The notes under the pieces are model-generated. The model did no database searches, was not told the DNA's origin, and saw only the letters and a program-made list of their open reading frames with translations. From contig CM065325.1 of assembly GCA_033032175.1 (NCBI GenBank), positions 3,934,930 to 3,998,929 on the forward strand: a DNA stretch of 64,000 bases. The letters run 5' to 3'. This document shows positions 46,831 to 58,039 of the stretch, piece by piece. The DNA comes from Saturnia japonica (lineage: Eukaryota; Arthropoda; Insecta; Lepidoptera; Saturniidae). Each line of letters begins with the position of its first letter. The stretch's first letter is position 1. The translations under genes were made by a program, and so were the position numbers.

Positions 46831-47106
46831 GTTCGATTAAAATTATTGAACTAAGCACTTTCATATAACACTATTTTAAAAATTAAAATCATTTTTAAAA
46901 TATACTCTTATTTAATTCAATTAAAATCATTGAATTAAAATTTTACTTTATTCAATTAAAATCATTGAATTTAAATTTATTTAGTTATTTTTACTATCAT
47001 ATAATTCATTTAATTTCATTGAATTATTTTATTAATTATAATTTTAAAGTTAAAATCACTTTTAGTAGCTATATAAGTGCGTTCGATAATTAAAATTATT
47101 ATCAAC
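46831..47106 (+). repeat. Repeated palindromic AT motif in errantivirus 1 leader
   Basis: About seven imperfect copies of a palindrome-like unit around ATTAAAATCATT / ATTAAAATTATT lie between primer site and gag. Several are flanked by TTCA and TGAA. Clear copies are at 46831-46851 (GTTCGATTAAAATTATTGAA), 46914-46937, 46950-46973, 47004-47025 and 47081-47106. In Drosophila gypsy the same position holds the Su(Hw) insulator, but that motif is not seen here. The function is unknown. Confidence 0.6.
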
Positions 47107-47241
47107 TATTTTTTTTAAATATTATTTGTAATTCCAGAAACTATTTAAAACGAGTTTCTTTTTCTTTAAATTACATATTATATTATTTTATTAATTATAT
47201 TAAGATTTTATATTAGAGAGTTTATAGCTTGTAGTGTGACA

Positions 47242-48597
47242 ATGGCTTTAGACAATGTGTTTACGCAAATTCCGGGCGTGGCCTCACAAGCTGCGCCGGC
47301 GCCCACGCGCGCCTCTTCACCAGCACATATTCGTCAAACTTTATTACCACCCAAAGATGTTTTAAGCTTAATTCCGGAATTTAACGGAGACACAAAATTA
47401 CTTAGTTTATTCATACGAAAATGTGAATTCGTCATTCAAAGATTTCAGGGTACCGTAGAACGCAATGAATTTATTATGCAGTATATTACTAGTAAATTAA
47501 CAGGCAAGGCAGCTGAATTAATAAGCGAAAGGGGTGAATTAGACGAGAGATGGCCTCAACTAAAAGAGTTGCTTATTCAACATTTTGGCGATCCGCGTAG
47601 TGAGGAGTGTGTTGCTATTGAACTAGAGACATTAAAAATTAGAAATAACGAATCATATCTCGATTTTTGTAGTCGAATTCAGGACGTTCGAGCTATCTTA
47701 CTATCAAAGGTTAATCAAGGGTCTTCAGCACAAGTAATAGATGCGAAAAAAATAATTTATAATAATACCCCGTTTAATGTCTTTCTTTATAATTTACCGG
47801 AACACATGGTTAGGCTAATTAGGCTTAAAAATCCACAAAACTTAGAAGACGCATTATCACATGTTTTAGAGGAAGTAAATTTCCAAGAACAATATAATCT
47901 TAGAGCTAGAATGCTTCAGCACCGCCCTCAACCCGCGCCTCAACAATCATTGTTTAGATTCACTCCACCACAAGCATTTAAAATTCCGGCGGCAGACCAC
48001 ACTAAACCACAGGTAGGTAACAATTTAGCCCAGCCTCCTCTTAATCTTAGGCCACAACAGCAACCATTTGGATATCGACCACCACAACAATTTGGATATC
48101 GACCACCACAACAATTTGGCTATCGACCACCACAACAATTTGGCTATCGACCACCACAGCAATTTGGTTATCAACCCCCACGGCAATTTGGTTTTCGCCC
48201 ACAAGCAGGTCAATTTGGATACAAACCACCGCAAGGACCCGCTAATAACTCACAATTCGGCTTCCGCCCACAAGCAGGTCAATTCGGGTACAAACCACCT
48301 CAACGATTACCTCCCATAGAGTCCCGTGATGTCACTATGCGTACTGTACCGGCTAAACCACATCAATTACCAGTAAACGAAATATACACAAATGAGGAAG
48401 GTGAGTATGACCCTCAATACTATGACTTTTACGACAATGGCTACGAGTACAACGAAGAGCAACCGCTAGTCGACTCATACGACGACTATTGTGAAAATAT
48501 TCCACAGGAATTAACCCCCTGCGCTATTACTGATGGTAACGAAGGGGATGAAGCGCAAAATTTTCAAATGGTTACAGATCAGATAGGACCGAAATGA
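47242..48597 (+). CDS. gag: Errantivirus 1 Gag, open
   Basis: Continuous frame of about 451 codons from ATG 47242. A GTG six bases upstream is an unlikely start. The capsid-like part (about residues 45-200) has LIPEFNGDTKLLSLFIRKCE and KAAELISERGELDERWPQLK, the retrotransposon Gag fold. The tail has tandem copies of QFGYRPPQ (about 48061-48200) and further RPQAGQFGYKPPQ units. There is then a DVTMRTVP block and an acidic, Tyr-rich end. No CCHC zinc knuckle is present, as in gypsy Gag. Gag forms the particle and packages RNA. It ends TGA at 48595-48597, overlapping the pol start by ATGA, so pol may be reached by a -1 shift or re-initiation. It is the only fully open gene of this element. Confidence 0.9.
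   Translation: MALDNVFTQIPGVASQAAPAPTRASSPAHIRQTLLPPKDVLSLIPEFNGDTKLLSLFIRKCEFVIQRFQGTVERNEFIMQYITSKLTGKAAELISERGELDERWPQLKELLIQHFGDPRSEECVAIELETLKIRNNESYLDFCSRIQDVRAILLSKVNQGSSAQVIDAKKIIYNNTPFNVFLYNLPEHMVRLIRLKNPQNLEDALSHVLEEVNFQEQYNLRARMLQHRPQPAPQQSLFRFTPPQAFKIPAADHTKPQVGNNLAQPPLNLRPQQQPFGYRPPQQFGYRPPQQFGYRPPQQFGYRPPQQFGYQPPRQFGFRPQAGQFGYKPPQGPANNSQFGFRPQAGQFGYKPPQRLPPIESRDVTMRTVPAKPHQLPVNEIYTNEEGEYDPQYYDFYDNGYEYNEEQPLVDSYDDYCENIPQELTPCAITDGNEGDEAQNFQMVTDQIGPK
48061..48200 (+). repeat. 24-bp tandem repeats encoding QFGYRPPQ
   Basis: Five near-identical units of 'CAATTTGGATATCGACCACC' + 'ACAA' with silent changes, then diverged units to 48305. They may recombine or slip. They cause long mirror frames on other strands. 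Confidence 0.9.
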
Positions 48598-51500
48598 TAC
48601 AGGTAAACTATGACACCTCACATAAGCTTCCCTACATATACATATCAGAGATAGATGGCAGATTTATGCTGGATTCGGGTAGCACTCGTTCATTTATAAG
48701 TCCACGTAAAGTAGAGCAGTACTATTCACAATTTAAATCATACGAACCGTTCATAGTCACTAGTACGCACGCGTCAAGTGCTCATAATCAGGTAGCAAAT
48801 ATTCCGTTATTTAAAACATTTAACGAAGTAGGTTTCCATAAGTATTACATTTATGACGTAGACAAAAGGTACGACGGAGTGATTGGTTGGGATTTAATGT
48901 CTCGGGTAAAAGCTAATATATGCCTTAAGGATAAACTTTTAAGAACTAACGGTACGGAAATTCCCATAATGAATGAAAATGAATACGTGTACAAACTCGA
49001 AGCTCGCTCAGAGCACCGTGTCAAGCTACCAGTAGATAGAAAAAACGGTGAAGCTATTCTTAATTTTCGAAAATTTCAGGAGGGTATTCGTATGCCCGCA
49101 GCTATAGTTAAATGTGTAAATAATTTCGCTACAACAGTTATACAGAATACTAATGACGATAACATTATACTTACCGTGACCGCACCATTTAAAACTACAG
49201 AACTGACTTATGACATATGTGAAGTTAATCACACAACTGACTTGACGGGTATGGAAATTGACTCCTTACTGACAGATAATTTAACAAAATTACGACTAGA
49301 CCATCTGAATGAAGAAGAGTGTGAAGCTATTCGAAGATTATGCCAAGACTACAAAGACATATTTTATTGTGAAGACTTGCCACTTACTTTTATGAATCAG
49401 GTTAAACATCATATACGTATTGTTAACGAAGATCCAATTTATATCAAACCATATAGACAGGCACCAGCACAGGCTACAGAAATTAACAGACAAGTTGAAA
49501 AAATGCTCAGAGACAATGTAGTTCAGGAATCGCATTCACCTTGGAGCGCCCCGGTCCATTTAGTTCCTAAAAAGGCTGACGCTTCAGGTCAGGTTAAATA
49601 TAGAATGGTTGTCGATTACAGGCGTCTAAACGAGATAACAGTCGATGATAAATATCCAATACCGAATATTTGTGACCTATTCGATAAATTAGGTAAAAGT
49701 AACTATTTCACCTCACTAGATTTAGCTTCTGGGTATCATCAGATCGAAATTTCTGAACCCGACAGAGAGAAAACAGCCTTCTCTACGCAAAATGGACATT
49801 ACGAATTTCTTCGAATGCCGTTGGTCTAAAGACGGCACCGGCGACTTTCCAACGTACCATGGACAATGTGTTAATAGGCTTACAAGGTATACATTGCCTC
49901 GTTTACTTAGACGATATCCTGATTTATTCAAATGGACTTCTGGAACACCTCCAAAAGCTCCGTGCAGTTTTTGACAGACTCAGACAGACAAACTTAAAGA
50001 TTCAGTTAGATAAGTCAGAATTTCTAAGAAAGGAAGTACAATATCTCGGACATACATTGACAAAAGACGGACTTCGACCTAACAACGACAAAATAGATGC
50101 CGTACTAAAATACCCTATACCACATACACAGACAGAGATTAAGCGATTTTTAGGTTTTATAGGTTATTATAGACGTTTCATAAAAGATTTCTCTAAGATC
50201 ACACAGCCACTAACAAATTGTTTAAAAAAGGGTAAAAGAGTAGACATTAATTATAAATATATAGAGGCATTTGAGAAGTGCAAGGAACTGTTAGTCAACG
50301 CGCCCATCCTGCAATACCCCGACATGACAAAACCGTTCATACTAACTACGGATGCGTCCGAAATTGCAATAGGAGCTGTATTATCGCAAGGTACGATTGG
50401 TAGTGATAGACCGATCGCCTATGCCAGCCGTACCCTATCAGAAACTGAGAAAAGGTACAGTGCAATCGAACGAGAACTTTTAGCCATTATTTGGGCCACA
50501 AAACACTTTAGACCGTATTTGTTTGGGCATAAATTCGATATCGTTACTGACCATAAGCCCCTCGTCTGGTTATATAAACTGAAAGAGCCAAATAGTAAAC
50601 TAACACGGTGGCGTTTACGCCTACAGGAATACGATTTTAACATTATCCACAAAAACGGTAAACAAAACGCGAACGCTGACGCGTTATCGCGCATTAAAAT
50701 AAACGCAATAGGCACCGGTGAACCAGATGACAACGCGTCAATTATTGTTAATGTCGATGACAAAGAAAGACAAGTACAGGATCACTTACAAGAGATAGAA
50801 GACAGAGTTAAAGCCCTAACCAGAAAACGAACTACCGACGACTCGAAAACTATAACTATCTCAGACTCTGAAAAGACTACGACAGCTAGCCCTATATCAC
50901 TACCCGACACTGTTATACTCGACGATGAACCAGACTATCTAGTTAGATCAGAAACTGACTCCACACACACAATACATTCAGCCAAAGATATGGAGTTTAC
51001 AGGGATACCTATTTTACATGAAGCTATTGATACCAAACCAAACCAAATACTTGTATTCAATTGGTTTCATAACGAGTTTAATGTTAAAAATTTATCTAGA
51101 AATAATCAGAAGGTATTAGAAGTCTTCTTGCCTATTGGAAACCCAAACCTCATTAAAGAATTCCTTAAGAAATACATCCGACCTAAAGTAAAATATTTCA
51201 TATACTTCGAAAATCCGGAACATAGAAAAGAATTTAGCAACATCATTTTAGAGTTATTTAAAAAGAGATATATTAATTTCTATGAATTTACAGAGCGAGT
51301 CATATATGTAGATAATGAGGAAGAACAGAAACTAATAATTACAAAATTACATGAAGGCAAAACTTGCCATCGCGGAGTCACCGAAACTGTTAAAAGAATC
51401 CGAAGAACCTATTATTGGCCGAACATGCTGGAAACAGTATCCGCTGGCATTAACGCATGCGAACAATGTAAACCCTCTAAATATGATCGTAAACCAATAA

Positions 51501-52400
51501 AACCCTTATTACAACTCACACAAACACAGGAGGCACCGTTTCAGGAAATATTCATAGACATTTTTACAATAGAATCTAAACATTATCTCACCCTTATCGA
51601 TGCTTTTAGTAAATTAGGTCAAGCCATTTCAGTACCATCTCGCTCAACACCTGAAATAGTTAGAGCATTGATAACATATTTTTCCTTTTATGGCATACCA
51701 CGTAAAATAAGTTGTGACCCCGGAACAGAATTCAATAATGAGTTGTTAAAAGAGTTAACAGATTTATACAAAATAAACCTACATATAGGAACACCTAACA
51801 ATCCCAACTCTATGGGACTGATTGAACGTTTCCACTCGACAATTATTGAAATTTACAGAATAGCTAAGTTCGAACGAAAGTATACGGACGCCGCGAACGT
51901 AATGACTTATTCAGTTATGGCTTATAATAATACCATACACATCACAACTGACCTTTCCCCATTTGAAACAGTTTTGGCCATACCGAACTAAATTCGACAT
52001 TCGACATAGAGTTTGACAAATTTTACAGACAACAGTTGATAAAGGACCATAAGAAAAGAACACAAGTATTATATAAATTCTTATCGGAAAAGATGAAAAA
52101 CATCAAAGTTAAGGTCAGGGAAAAGAGAGCAGGGAGAAAGAACCGGAATTAACGATAGGAAAAACAATTTTTGCAAAAGCGGTAAATAGGAGACAATCGA
52201 AAGACAAACCAAAATACCAAAAAGCCGTTGTGATAGGTCCCGTTTCTCGTAACGTTGTTCCTATTAGGGTAGGAGGCAGGGACACTAAGGTACCGATTAA
52301 AAATATCAAACGTCCTCCACAGGTGGGGCATATTCCTGTTGATGTGGATGTCAACGATTCACGCTCACCCAAACCAGGGCCTTCAAATTCAGAAAATTAA
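48594..52400 (+). pseudogene. pol: Errantivirus 1 Pol (PR-RT-RNaseH-IN), frameshifted
   Basis: Starts ATG 48594 in the frame -1 to gag. Protease has DSG at 48672-48680. RT runs from about 49390 to 50130, with MVVDYRRLNEITVDDKYPIP and YLDD at 49904-49915. RNase H spans about 50330-50600 (LTTDASEIAIGAVLSQ, TDHKPL). Integrase has its HHCC region at 51350-51480, catalytic Asp near 51558, DPGTEF near 51716 and Glu in LIERFHSTI near 51830. A C-terminal basic/Pro-rich extension ends at TAA 52398-52400. The frame changes three times, each like a one-base loss: at 49821 just after the FLRMP motif of RT, at 51971-51976 in IN, and at about 52115-52145. Otherwise the domains look intact. As read, RT is cut before its YLDD site. 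Confidence 0.9.
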
Positions 52401-54046
52401 TAATAAGAATCCAGGAATATTACCGGTTAAGCAAGATCTAGCATTTTTACAGCACGATAAGTGGTCAGTTATTAAAATTATTCAGCTTAAAGAAATAGAG
52501 TCTGATCTTTTACTCAATATACAAAAATATTCGGAATTTTGCAATATCATACATAAGAATGAAACTTTTGAGAGAGAAGTTAGTGAATTAAAGAGTCAAA
52601 TAGAGTATTTACGCGATGAAACTATAGAGAAATTACAACAGTTGGTTCCTACGCAACATCAAAGATATAAACGAGGTATTATCAATCCTATAGGCTCACT
52701 GATTAAAGTTATAACTATAGTTATAAGTTCGATACGATGAATTAATTACCGGTATAAAAACTAGGGAACAGGCAATCGCTAATAAAATTACTATTGTATC
52801 TGAGATGTTGGATATTCTTGTAAATTCAATCGATTCTATAAATAGCAATATGAAAATAATGAACGAGCGTCTTCTACGCCTCGAAACTCTTATTCAGCAT
52901 TTTTCAACGAATTATATTTTGTATAGATATTTGACTGGCGAATTTAATATTTTTATTAATAATTTTAGGATAATTTATATTAAACTTAGTGAGATAGAGA
53001 CAGCCCTAGCCTCAGCCCTCAGCAAGGTATCTGTACTACATAAGTCCGTTTTTAATTCCCAAGAATTACTGTCTTCATTAATAGAAATAAGTAAATATGG
53101 TAATTTAATGTATACTGTTGATGAACAGAATTTAATAAACTTAGAAGAGACGTTTATAGTTAAGGCTTACTTTAAGGGCAATGAAATTAGATTTATTATA
53201 GATATACCATTAGTTGATAATTCTACTTACACTTATTTTAAATTGTATTCCCTACCTGTTTTCCATGATCCTGATAATCAGACATTCATTATTATTCCCG
53301 AATTCCCATACCTAATAGTAGAAGGTGAAAAATATCGCCCGATTTCTCAGCCATGTAAGGAGATTACAACTGAAGAATATTTGTGTTCTGAGGATGACCT
53401 TGTACACTATACCGAAAAAACTTGTATCGAACAACTTCTAAGATATCAGCAGAACTTGTCATTATGTTCTCCACGACGAGTAGATCCAGAAAGCTTAAAA
53501 CTTCAGAGGATTACTCAAACCAGCTGGATTCTTTATTCAAGGCACGATAAAATTTTATCCTACGTCTGTGGAAAAGATCTCACACGCGAACAGTTGCGAG
53601 GCACATATATAATAACTATACATGAACAATGCGATGCATCTATAGGTGGGATGCAAATCCACGCACAACGCTATCATCCACTGAGTACAGAGTATAGACA
53701 CATACCAGTAATAAAGCTACCGAATGTTAAAGAAAAGGACAAAGGTTTCACCGTTGAAGACGAGGAACCTATGAATTTAAAAGGGATTAATTTAGACGAC
53801 ATACACCATTTAAACTATATTTTGAAGAAAAGTGTAAAAAGTGAGAGTAATACAGTGCAAATAAATAGTGTCAGTGCCTCTACCATAGTGCTCTATGTAA
53901 TTGTAATTATGTTATTTATACTTGTCACTGCGTATATACTTACACCAATACTAAAGAATTATCGTAAGAGGCGGATTCCTCATCCGATTATGGAACAGCA
54001 ACCCGCCTCAACACATACACCTAATCCACGTCCTCTATTAATGTAA
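52324..54046 (+). pseudogene. env: Errantivirus 1 Env-like glycoprotein, disrupted
   Basis: Overlaps the pol end. The first part is open in one frame to 52740. It has a hydrophobic, signal-peptide-like stretch near 52330-52365 (first ATG 52342), then a coiled-coil-like region. A basic cleavage motif RYKRG lies near 52672, followed by a Gly/Ile-rich fusion-peptide-like segment. The frame is lost at about 52705-52735, and the block that follows this segment in copy 2 is missing or scrambled. The second part is open in another frame from at least 52736 to 54046. It has Cys-rich ectodomain sequence and a transmembrane helix at about 53870-53960, followed by a short basic tail (KNYRKRR). This matches errantivirus Env / baculovirus F-like proteins in layout. 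No active product is expected. Confidence 0.85.
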
Positions 54047-54098
54047 ATCGATGTTCTCGGAAGTTCTGATACTCTATAACTCCCGATAACTTCGATCT

Positions 54099-54109
54099 AA
54101 GGCGGGAGG
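54099..54109 (+). promoter_or_regulatory. Errantivirus 1 polypurine tract
   Basis: AAGGCGGGAGG abuts the 3' LTR. Confidence 0.8.
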
Positions 54110-54340
54110 AGTTATATACCTATGTACTCCCATGCCATAGCTAATACGATTTAGCTGACCCACCGTTGTTCCCACGAAAGGGCCAGACTTTAGGTCAGCA
54201 TATTTAGATTAAGTAGAAGTAAGTTTAGTTTTAAGGCAGTCTAGTATCGACCATCATGTAGAACGGTTAATAAAATCTTAACCAAATTAATTTTAGTTTT
54301 AGTTTTTAAAAAGATACTTCACCGCTCCCCGAAGTTAACT
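54110..54340 (+). repeat. Errantivirus 1 3' LTR
   Basis: 231 bp. It differs from the 5' LTR at three positions (A/C, A/T, C/G). It is followed by ATCT. Confidence 0.95.
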
Positions 54341-54344
54341 ATCT

Positions 54345-55089
54345 TGATTGACAAGTCGACACAATACATAGAATAATATTTATTAATTTATTTAGAAGGC
54401 CATACATTACAGACTTTTAACTACATAAAATAAATTAAAAATGTTGGATTGTTTTTAATTAATTTTAAATTTAAGTATGCAAAGTCAATTCAGCTGTTGT
54501 AGTTATTTTATTTAGTGTATTATATTGTTAATACATGTAAGTAGTAATGTTAAGATTTAGATTTAAATTAATTACTATTTCTGTTAAATCCGTATTAGCA
54601 TTAGAAGCGGTATAATTTTTGTTGTATAAGCGATCCATGCTAGATATCCGATTGTTTAAAGAGACGTTGTTTTTATCCGACTTCGGCGAAGTAAAAGAGA
54701 AGGTTATGATTTAACTTATAAAAAGTGATATAGTTAAAATATTCTTGTAAGTCTATGTTGGAGTTTACCATACTCAAAAATTGTGTAAAGTCTATAGTAA
54801 AATAAGTTATTTTATGTAGGTAAATTCATTTACTTCCTACTTCTGGGCAAATACTCCTTACCGAAGGAAGACATAGCCTTGATTACTACATCAGCCACGA
54901 ATATAGTGCCAATTTCCAACGGCAAGAAAACAGTTCTGTATTGCACAGTTGCAGGTGCACAGTGACAGTGGTGCTACGAGGTTATTTTTCAAGTGTTTAG
55001 GATTCCTTTATCGTCCATCGATGGTGTTACCAAATCACATTAGTAAAACGATGACTATAGGAGAGGTATACATGTATAGGTGTAGTTGA
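54345..55089. other. AT-rich non-coding DNA
   Basis: No gene is seen. 'TTATCCGACTTCGGCGAAG' near 54675 is a common lepidopteran repeat piece. Confidence 0.4.
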
Positions 55090-55422
55090 TAGTGTAAATA
55101 TATTTCTTACCAAGTGTACTCTTACGTCGGTCACACTTGCTACGATCTACTGGAGGGGCTTACCTGTGCAGGTAGATCGGAGCATGTATTAGAATAGACC
55201 CGTGCAGATATGCAAACCGGCGAGTGCGACCGGCGCAAAATCGAAAATATTTTTTTTGGGTGACACCGTACGGTGTACCCGTCCGTATATGCTGTCCCAT
55301 ACACGCTACCATCTGCTTTCGACCTGCGTAGGCTACCAGCACTGGTAAGCATCTCCAGTAGACCGTTGCATGTATTACCAGCGTAAGATGTCGCGCACTT
55401 GGTGAGAAATATATTTACACCA
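55090..55422. mobile_element. Inverted-repeat element with ~95-bp arms (about 333 bp)
   Basis: The left arm from 55091 (AGTGTAAATATATTTCTTAC, CAAGTG, CTTACG, GATCTACTGGAGGGGCTTAC) pairs with the right arm to 55422 (GGTGAGAAATATATTTACAC, CACTTG, CGTAAGATG, GTAAGCATCTCCAGTAGACC). The arms are GC-richer inward and surround a ~140-bp loop. MITE-like with no coding; ends are approximate. The minus-strand 60-70-codon frames here are by-products. Confidence 0.7.
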
Positions 55423-56159
55423 GTGTAATAGTAACGAATAGTTCATAAAACGTTTTTACATAAAACAGACTTTGCTATCGGTGGACGACGTATCTGATAA
55501 TTAATTTTCATACGTACCTACATATATACCAAGTATACATAATAATTAATTTAATTTCTGTAGTTGTCTGATGTTAATTAAAATTAAGGCTGCAGATTCA
55601 ATTATACAGTACTGAATAAACAGCCGCAACTATTGTTATGTCCACTTGAAAATTACGATGGTTGTTTCCAATTAATGCCAGTAAGGTATAAAATTCATGA
55701 CCACAATAGTGTACTGGTTGAAATTGATAACTCGATATTAGGGTTACTCGATAACACTAATGATTACAATATAATTCAGTTTTTAGTGCTTCGCTTCTTT
55801 CATATAGAAGGCCGGATAGCAAATATAGGTGCAACAATGTGGAAGGTATTTTTTTCTGATTTTGATGCTGATACAGGTAGATGGCCTAGTTGATAGTAAA
55901 TGGTTTCCTCGCCTAGGGACAATTGCAACACCAGGAGCATTACAGCCATATTGACGAAAGCAGGCTGTTGAATCCATCTACAATATGAGATATCGCGAAT
56001 CCCTAAAGCACAAGTTCCAGGAATTTAATATCTTAACTTTGCTCTCCCAATATATCCTTGTTATTTTAATGTATATTCGTAAAACATCTAGCTTGATTTT
56101 GTCAATGATCAGCACAATGGTATGTTTATTTCTAGTAAATATACATAAATTAGTTGTAC
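55423..56159. other. Non-coding DNA with a dispersed repeat at 55860-55960
   Basis: The 86-codon frame at 55633-55893 runs into the repeat 'CCTCGCCTAGGGACAATTGC' / 'AACACCAGGAGCATTACAGC' (same family as 29250) and shows no domain. Confidence 0.45.
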
Positions 56160-56163
56160 CGTG

Positions 56164-56382
56164 AGTTATGATAGGCGGTACGAGTTTAAATTAAAAAAAG
56201 ATTTATTTTAAAAGAATTATAATAGGTGTTTACACTTATGGTTCTTAAACAAGACTAACTTAAAATTAATTAAAGTAATAATCAAGTTGGAGTCACGCCG
56301 TCATTTCCCACGGCCGCAATTTGCATGGTCAGCTATCCCACGGTCTGTGTCCGCCGGTCCCACGGCTTATGGCGTGGTAACT
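56164..56382 (-). repeat. Errantivirus 2 3' LTR
   Basis: 219 bp. It is bounded on the left by CGTG at 56160-56163 and contains the env stop codon at 56367. Confidence 0.95.
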
Positions 56383-58039
56383 CTTCCCTCCTTAAAAGGG
56401 AAGCGTATCCTGGAGCAGCTTCCGGTAGTGTCCTCACTACCTTTGATTTTCATCTGCATTTTCTTCGCCTGTTTCCACGTATATACTTTCCATGCATCAA
56501 CGCTGACCAGTATGATGTACAGTAACAGTGTTGTCCAACTAGGGACCGCCATCATAATATGCCAACTAGGGGTTTCTCTGAGATACAAGTTGTCAGCTTT
56601 GTTGAGTAATTCATGGATACTGTCTAATTGAATATCTTCGATGTTCAGTCTGTACTTCACAGCTTCCTCGGGTATAACTGGTTCTTTGAGCAGCGGAATA
56701 ATTTCATTGGTGATAATAGTACGTGTGTAGCTTGGAGTGTCCTATTCATAACGGTGACCTCGCATCCCTCAGGTAGTGTGAGTAGAAATGTGCCGGAGAT
56801 TTTTCTATATTCGTTTTTAGATTTGCAGTTACTTCGCAGGATTTCTTCATCCTGAAGTATAAGCAGCCAGCTGTTTTCGTTGATCTTTTGTATTTTTCCT
56901 ATGTTAATGTTCATTTTGACCTGGGTACAATTCGCTTTCCTATGATGTATAAGCGATATGACGCAGTCTTCCGCATCTTGAAATCTTCTCATCTCCAGCG
57001 TTTTACAGATATGTAAATTGTCGGATATTAGCGAGCATTCCTCGTTTAGGTAGGTATACTCATCGTTTCCAAGTATCAGGTATTTGGATTTCGGAACAAT
57101 GGTTAAATTATTTTGGTCGGGAATGGAATAGAGGTGTATAAGATCATATATGTTTTTATCAATAGCGGGTATTTCTAATATAAATGTTAAAGTGTGTTCT
57201 GTACTGTAAGCTCTAACCTTAATTGACTTTTGGATCAAATGTATGTTACCTATGTCTATTTTGGCTACTGGTGCAAAAGAGTATAATTTCTGTAAATTTC
57301 TAATTTCTTCTAGGAGACTTTGCGGGTTGATAATAGAAGGATGCATTATTACTAATTGAGAAAACGTCATTGCGTCTTCCAAAATCATTAATCCATCTAA
57401 AACTAACTGTAAACTAAAATTTATCTGTACGTATAACTCTAAGAAATGTAACTTATTGATTATCGAATTTGTACTACGAGTAATATTTTGCAAAAATTGT
57501 TCCAAATTCTTTTGATTCTTGTTAATTTTATCTAAATGACGACTAAACTCGTTAATTGAACTACGTCCTAACACGAGGCTTTGTCTTTGTGCGCTTTGTG
57601 TGTTATCTACTTTATTTCTAACATCAGAGATTTGTTTCTCAAACTCTATTGCGTCCTCGTAGTCTAAATTCCCGGTAATTGCCTTAACTATAGATCCTAA
57701 GCCATTAATTATACCACGCCTAACTCTAGTTTTCGGTATGATAGTCATTATTTTCCTACTATTATTGATAGTGACAATTCAATTTGCTCTTTGTAGGTTT
57801 TATGTAGTTCTACGGAAGCGGTGCTACTTTCGACGACCTTAGTATTTGCGTATAAATCCATAAGTCTTACCGAAGTTGTATATAAATCAGTGATGTTGTA
57901 AATGCAAGCAAGGTTAAAGTAATCTATCATTTTGAGAATTTCTCCTTGTTTGAGCAAAAGGATGCCGTTATTTTTATCAATGGGTTGAATTATTATGTCT
58001 GCGGTTGCGTTGAGCACGAGGGCTCCTGCGATGATGATC
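56367..58039 (-). pseudogene. env: Errantivirus 2 Env-like glycoprotein, disrupted
   Basis: Begins over the pol end with a hydrophobic, signal-like stretch near 58039-58000, just after acceptor candidate CCAG (58040). The first frame runs to 57748. The second (57748-56657, 363 codons) starts at a VRRG-type basic cleavage site followed by a Gly/Ile-rich fusion-peptide-like segment and GNLDYEDA. Coiled-coil-like and Cys-containing ectodomain sequence follows. The third frame (56660-56367) holds the transmembrane helix (about 56555-56490) and basic tail, and passes through the polypurine tract to stop inside the 3' LTR. Breaks: frame changes near 57750 and 56690. The layout is that of errantivirus Env / F-like fusion proteins. 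Inactive as read. Confidence 0.87.
56383..56391 (-). promoter_or_regulatory. Errantivirus 2 polypurine tract
   Basis: On the minus strand GGAGGGAAG abuts the 3' LTR. It also codes for env residues. Confidence 0.8.

Larger units (their letters stand above)
46305..54340 (+). mobile_element. Complete gypsy/errantivirus-type LTR element with env, copy 1 (8036 bp)
   Basis: Target duplication ATCT at 46301-46304 and 54341-54344. Two 231-bp LTRs (AGTTAT...GTTAACT) differ at only three positions by eye. tRNA-Ser primer site, polypurine tract, and gag, pol (PR-RT-RNaseH-IN) and env follow in the errantivirus order. AGTTA...TAACT termini are typical of the gypsy/errantivirus group. Pol and env are frameshifted. 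This is an old endogenous copy, described only. It is a different family from copy 2 at 56164-63484. Confidence 0.95.

Noticed and set aside
46831..47106. Classical gypsy Su(Hw) insulator
   Set aside because: The repeated unit is an AT palindrome and lacks the TGCATA-type core of the Drosophila site; only the position is similar.
48025..48319. Extra open frames over the Gag repeats on both strands
   Set aside because: Tandem 24-bp units keep all frames open; they are not genes.
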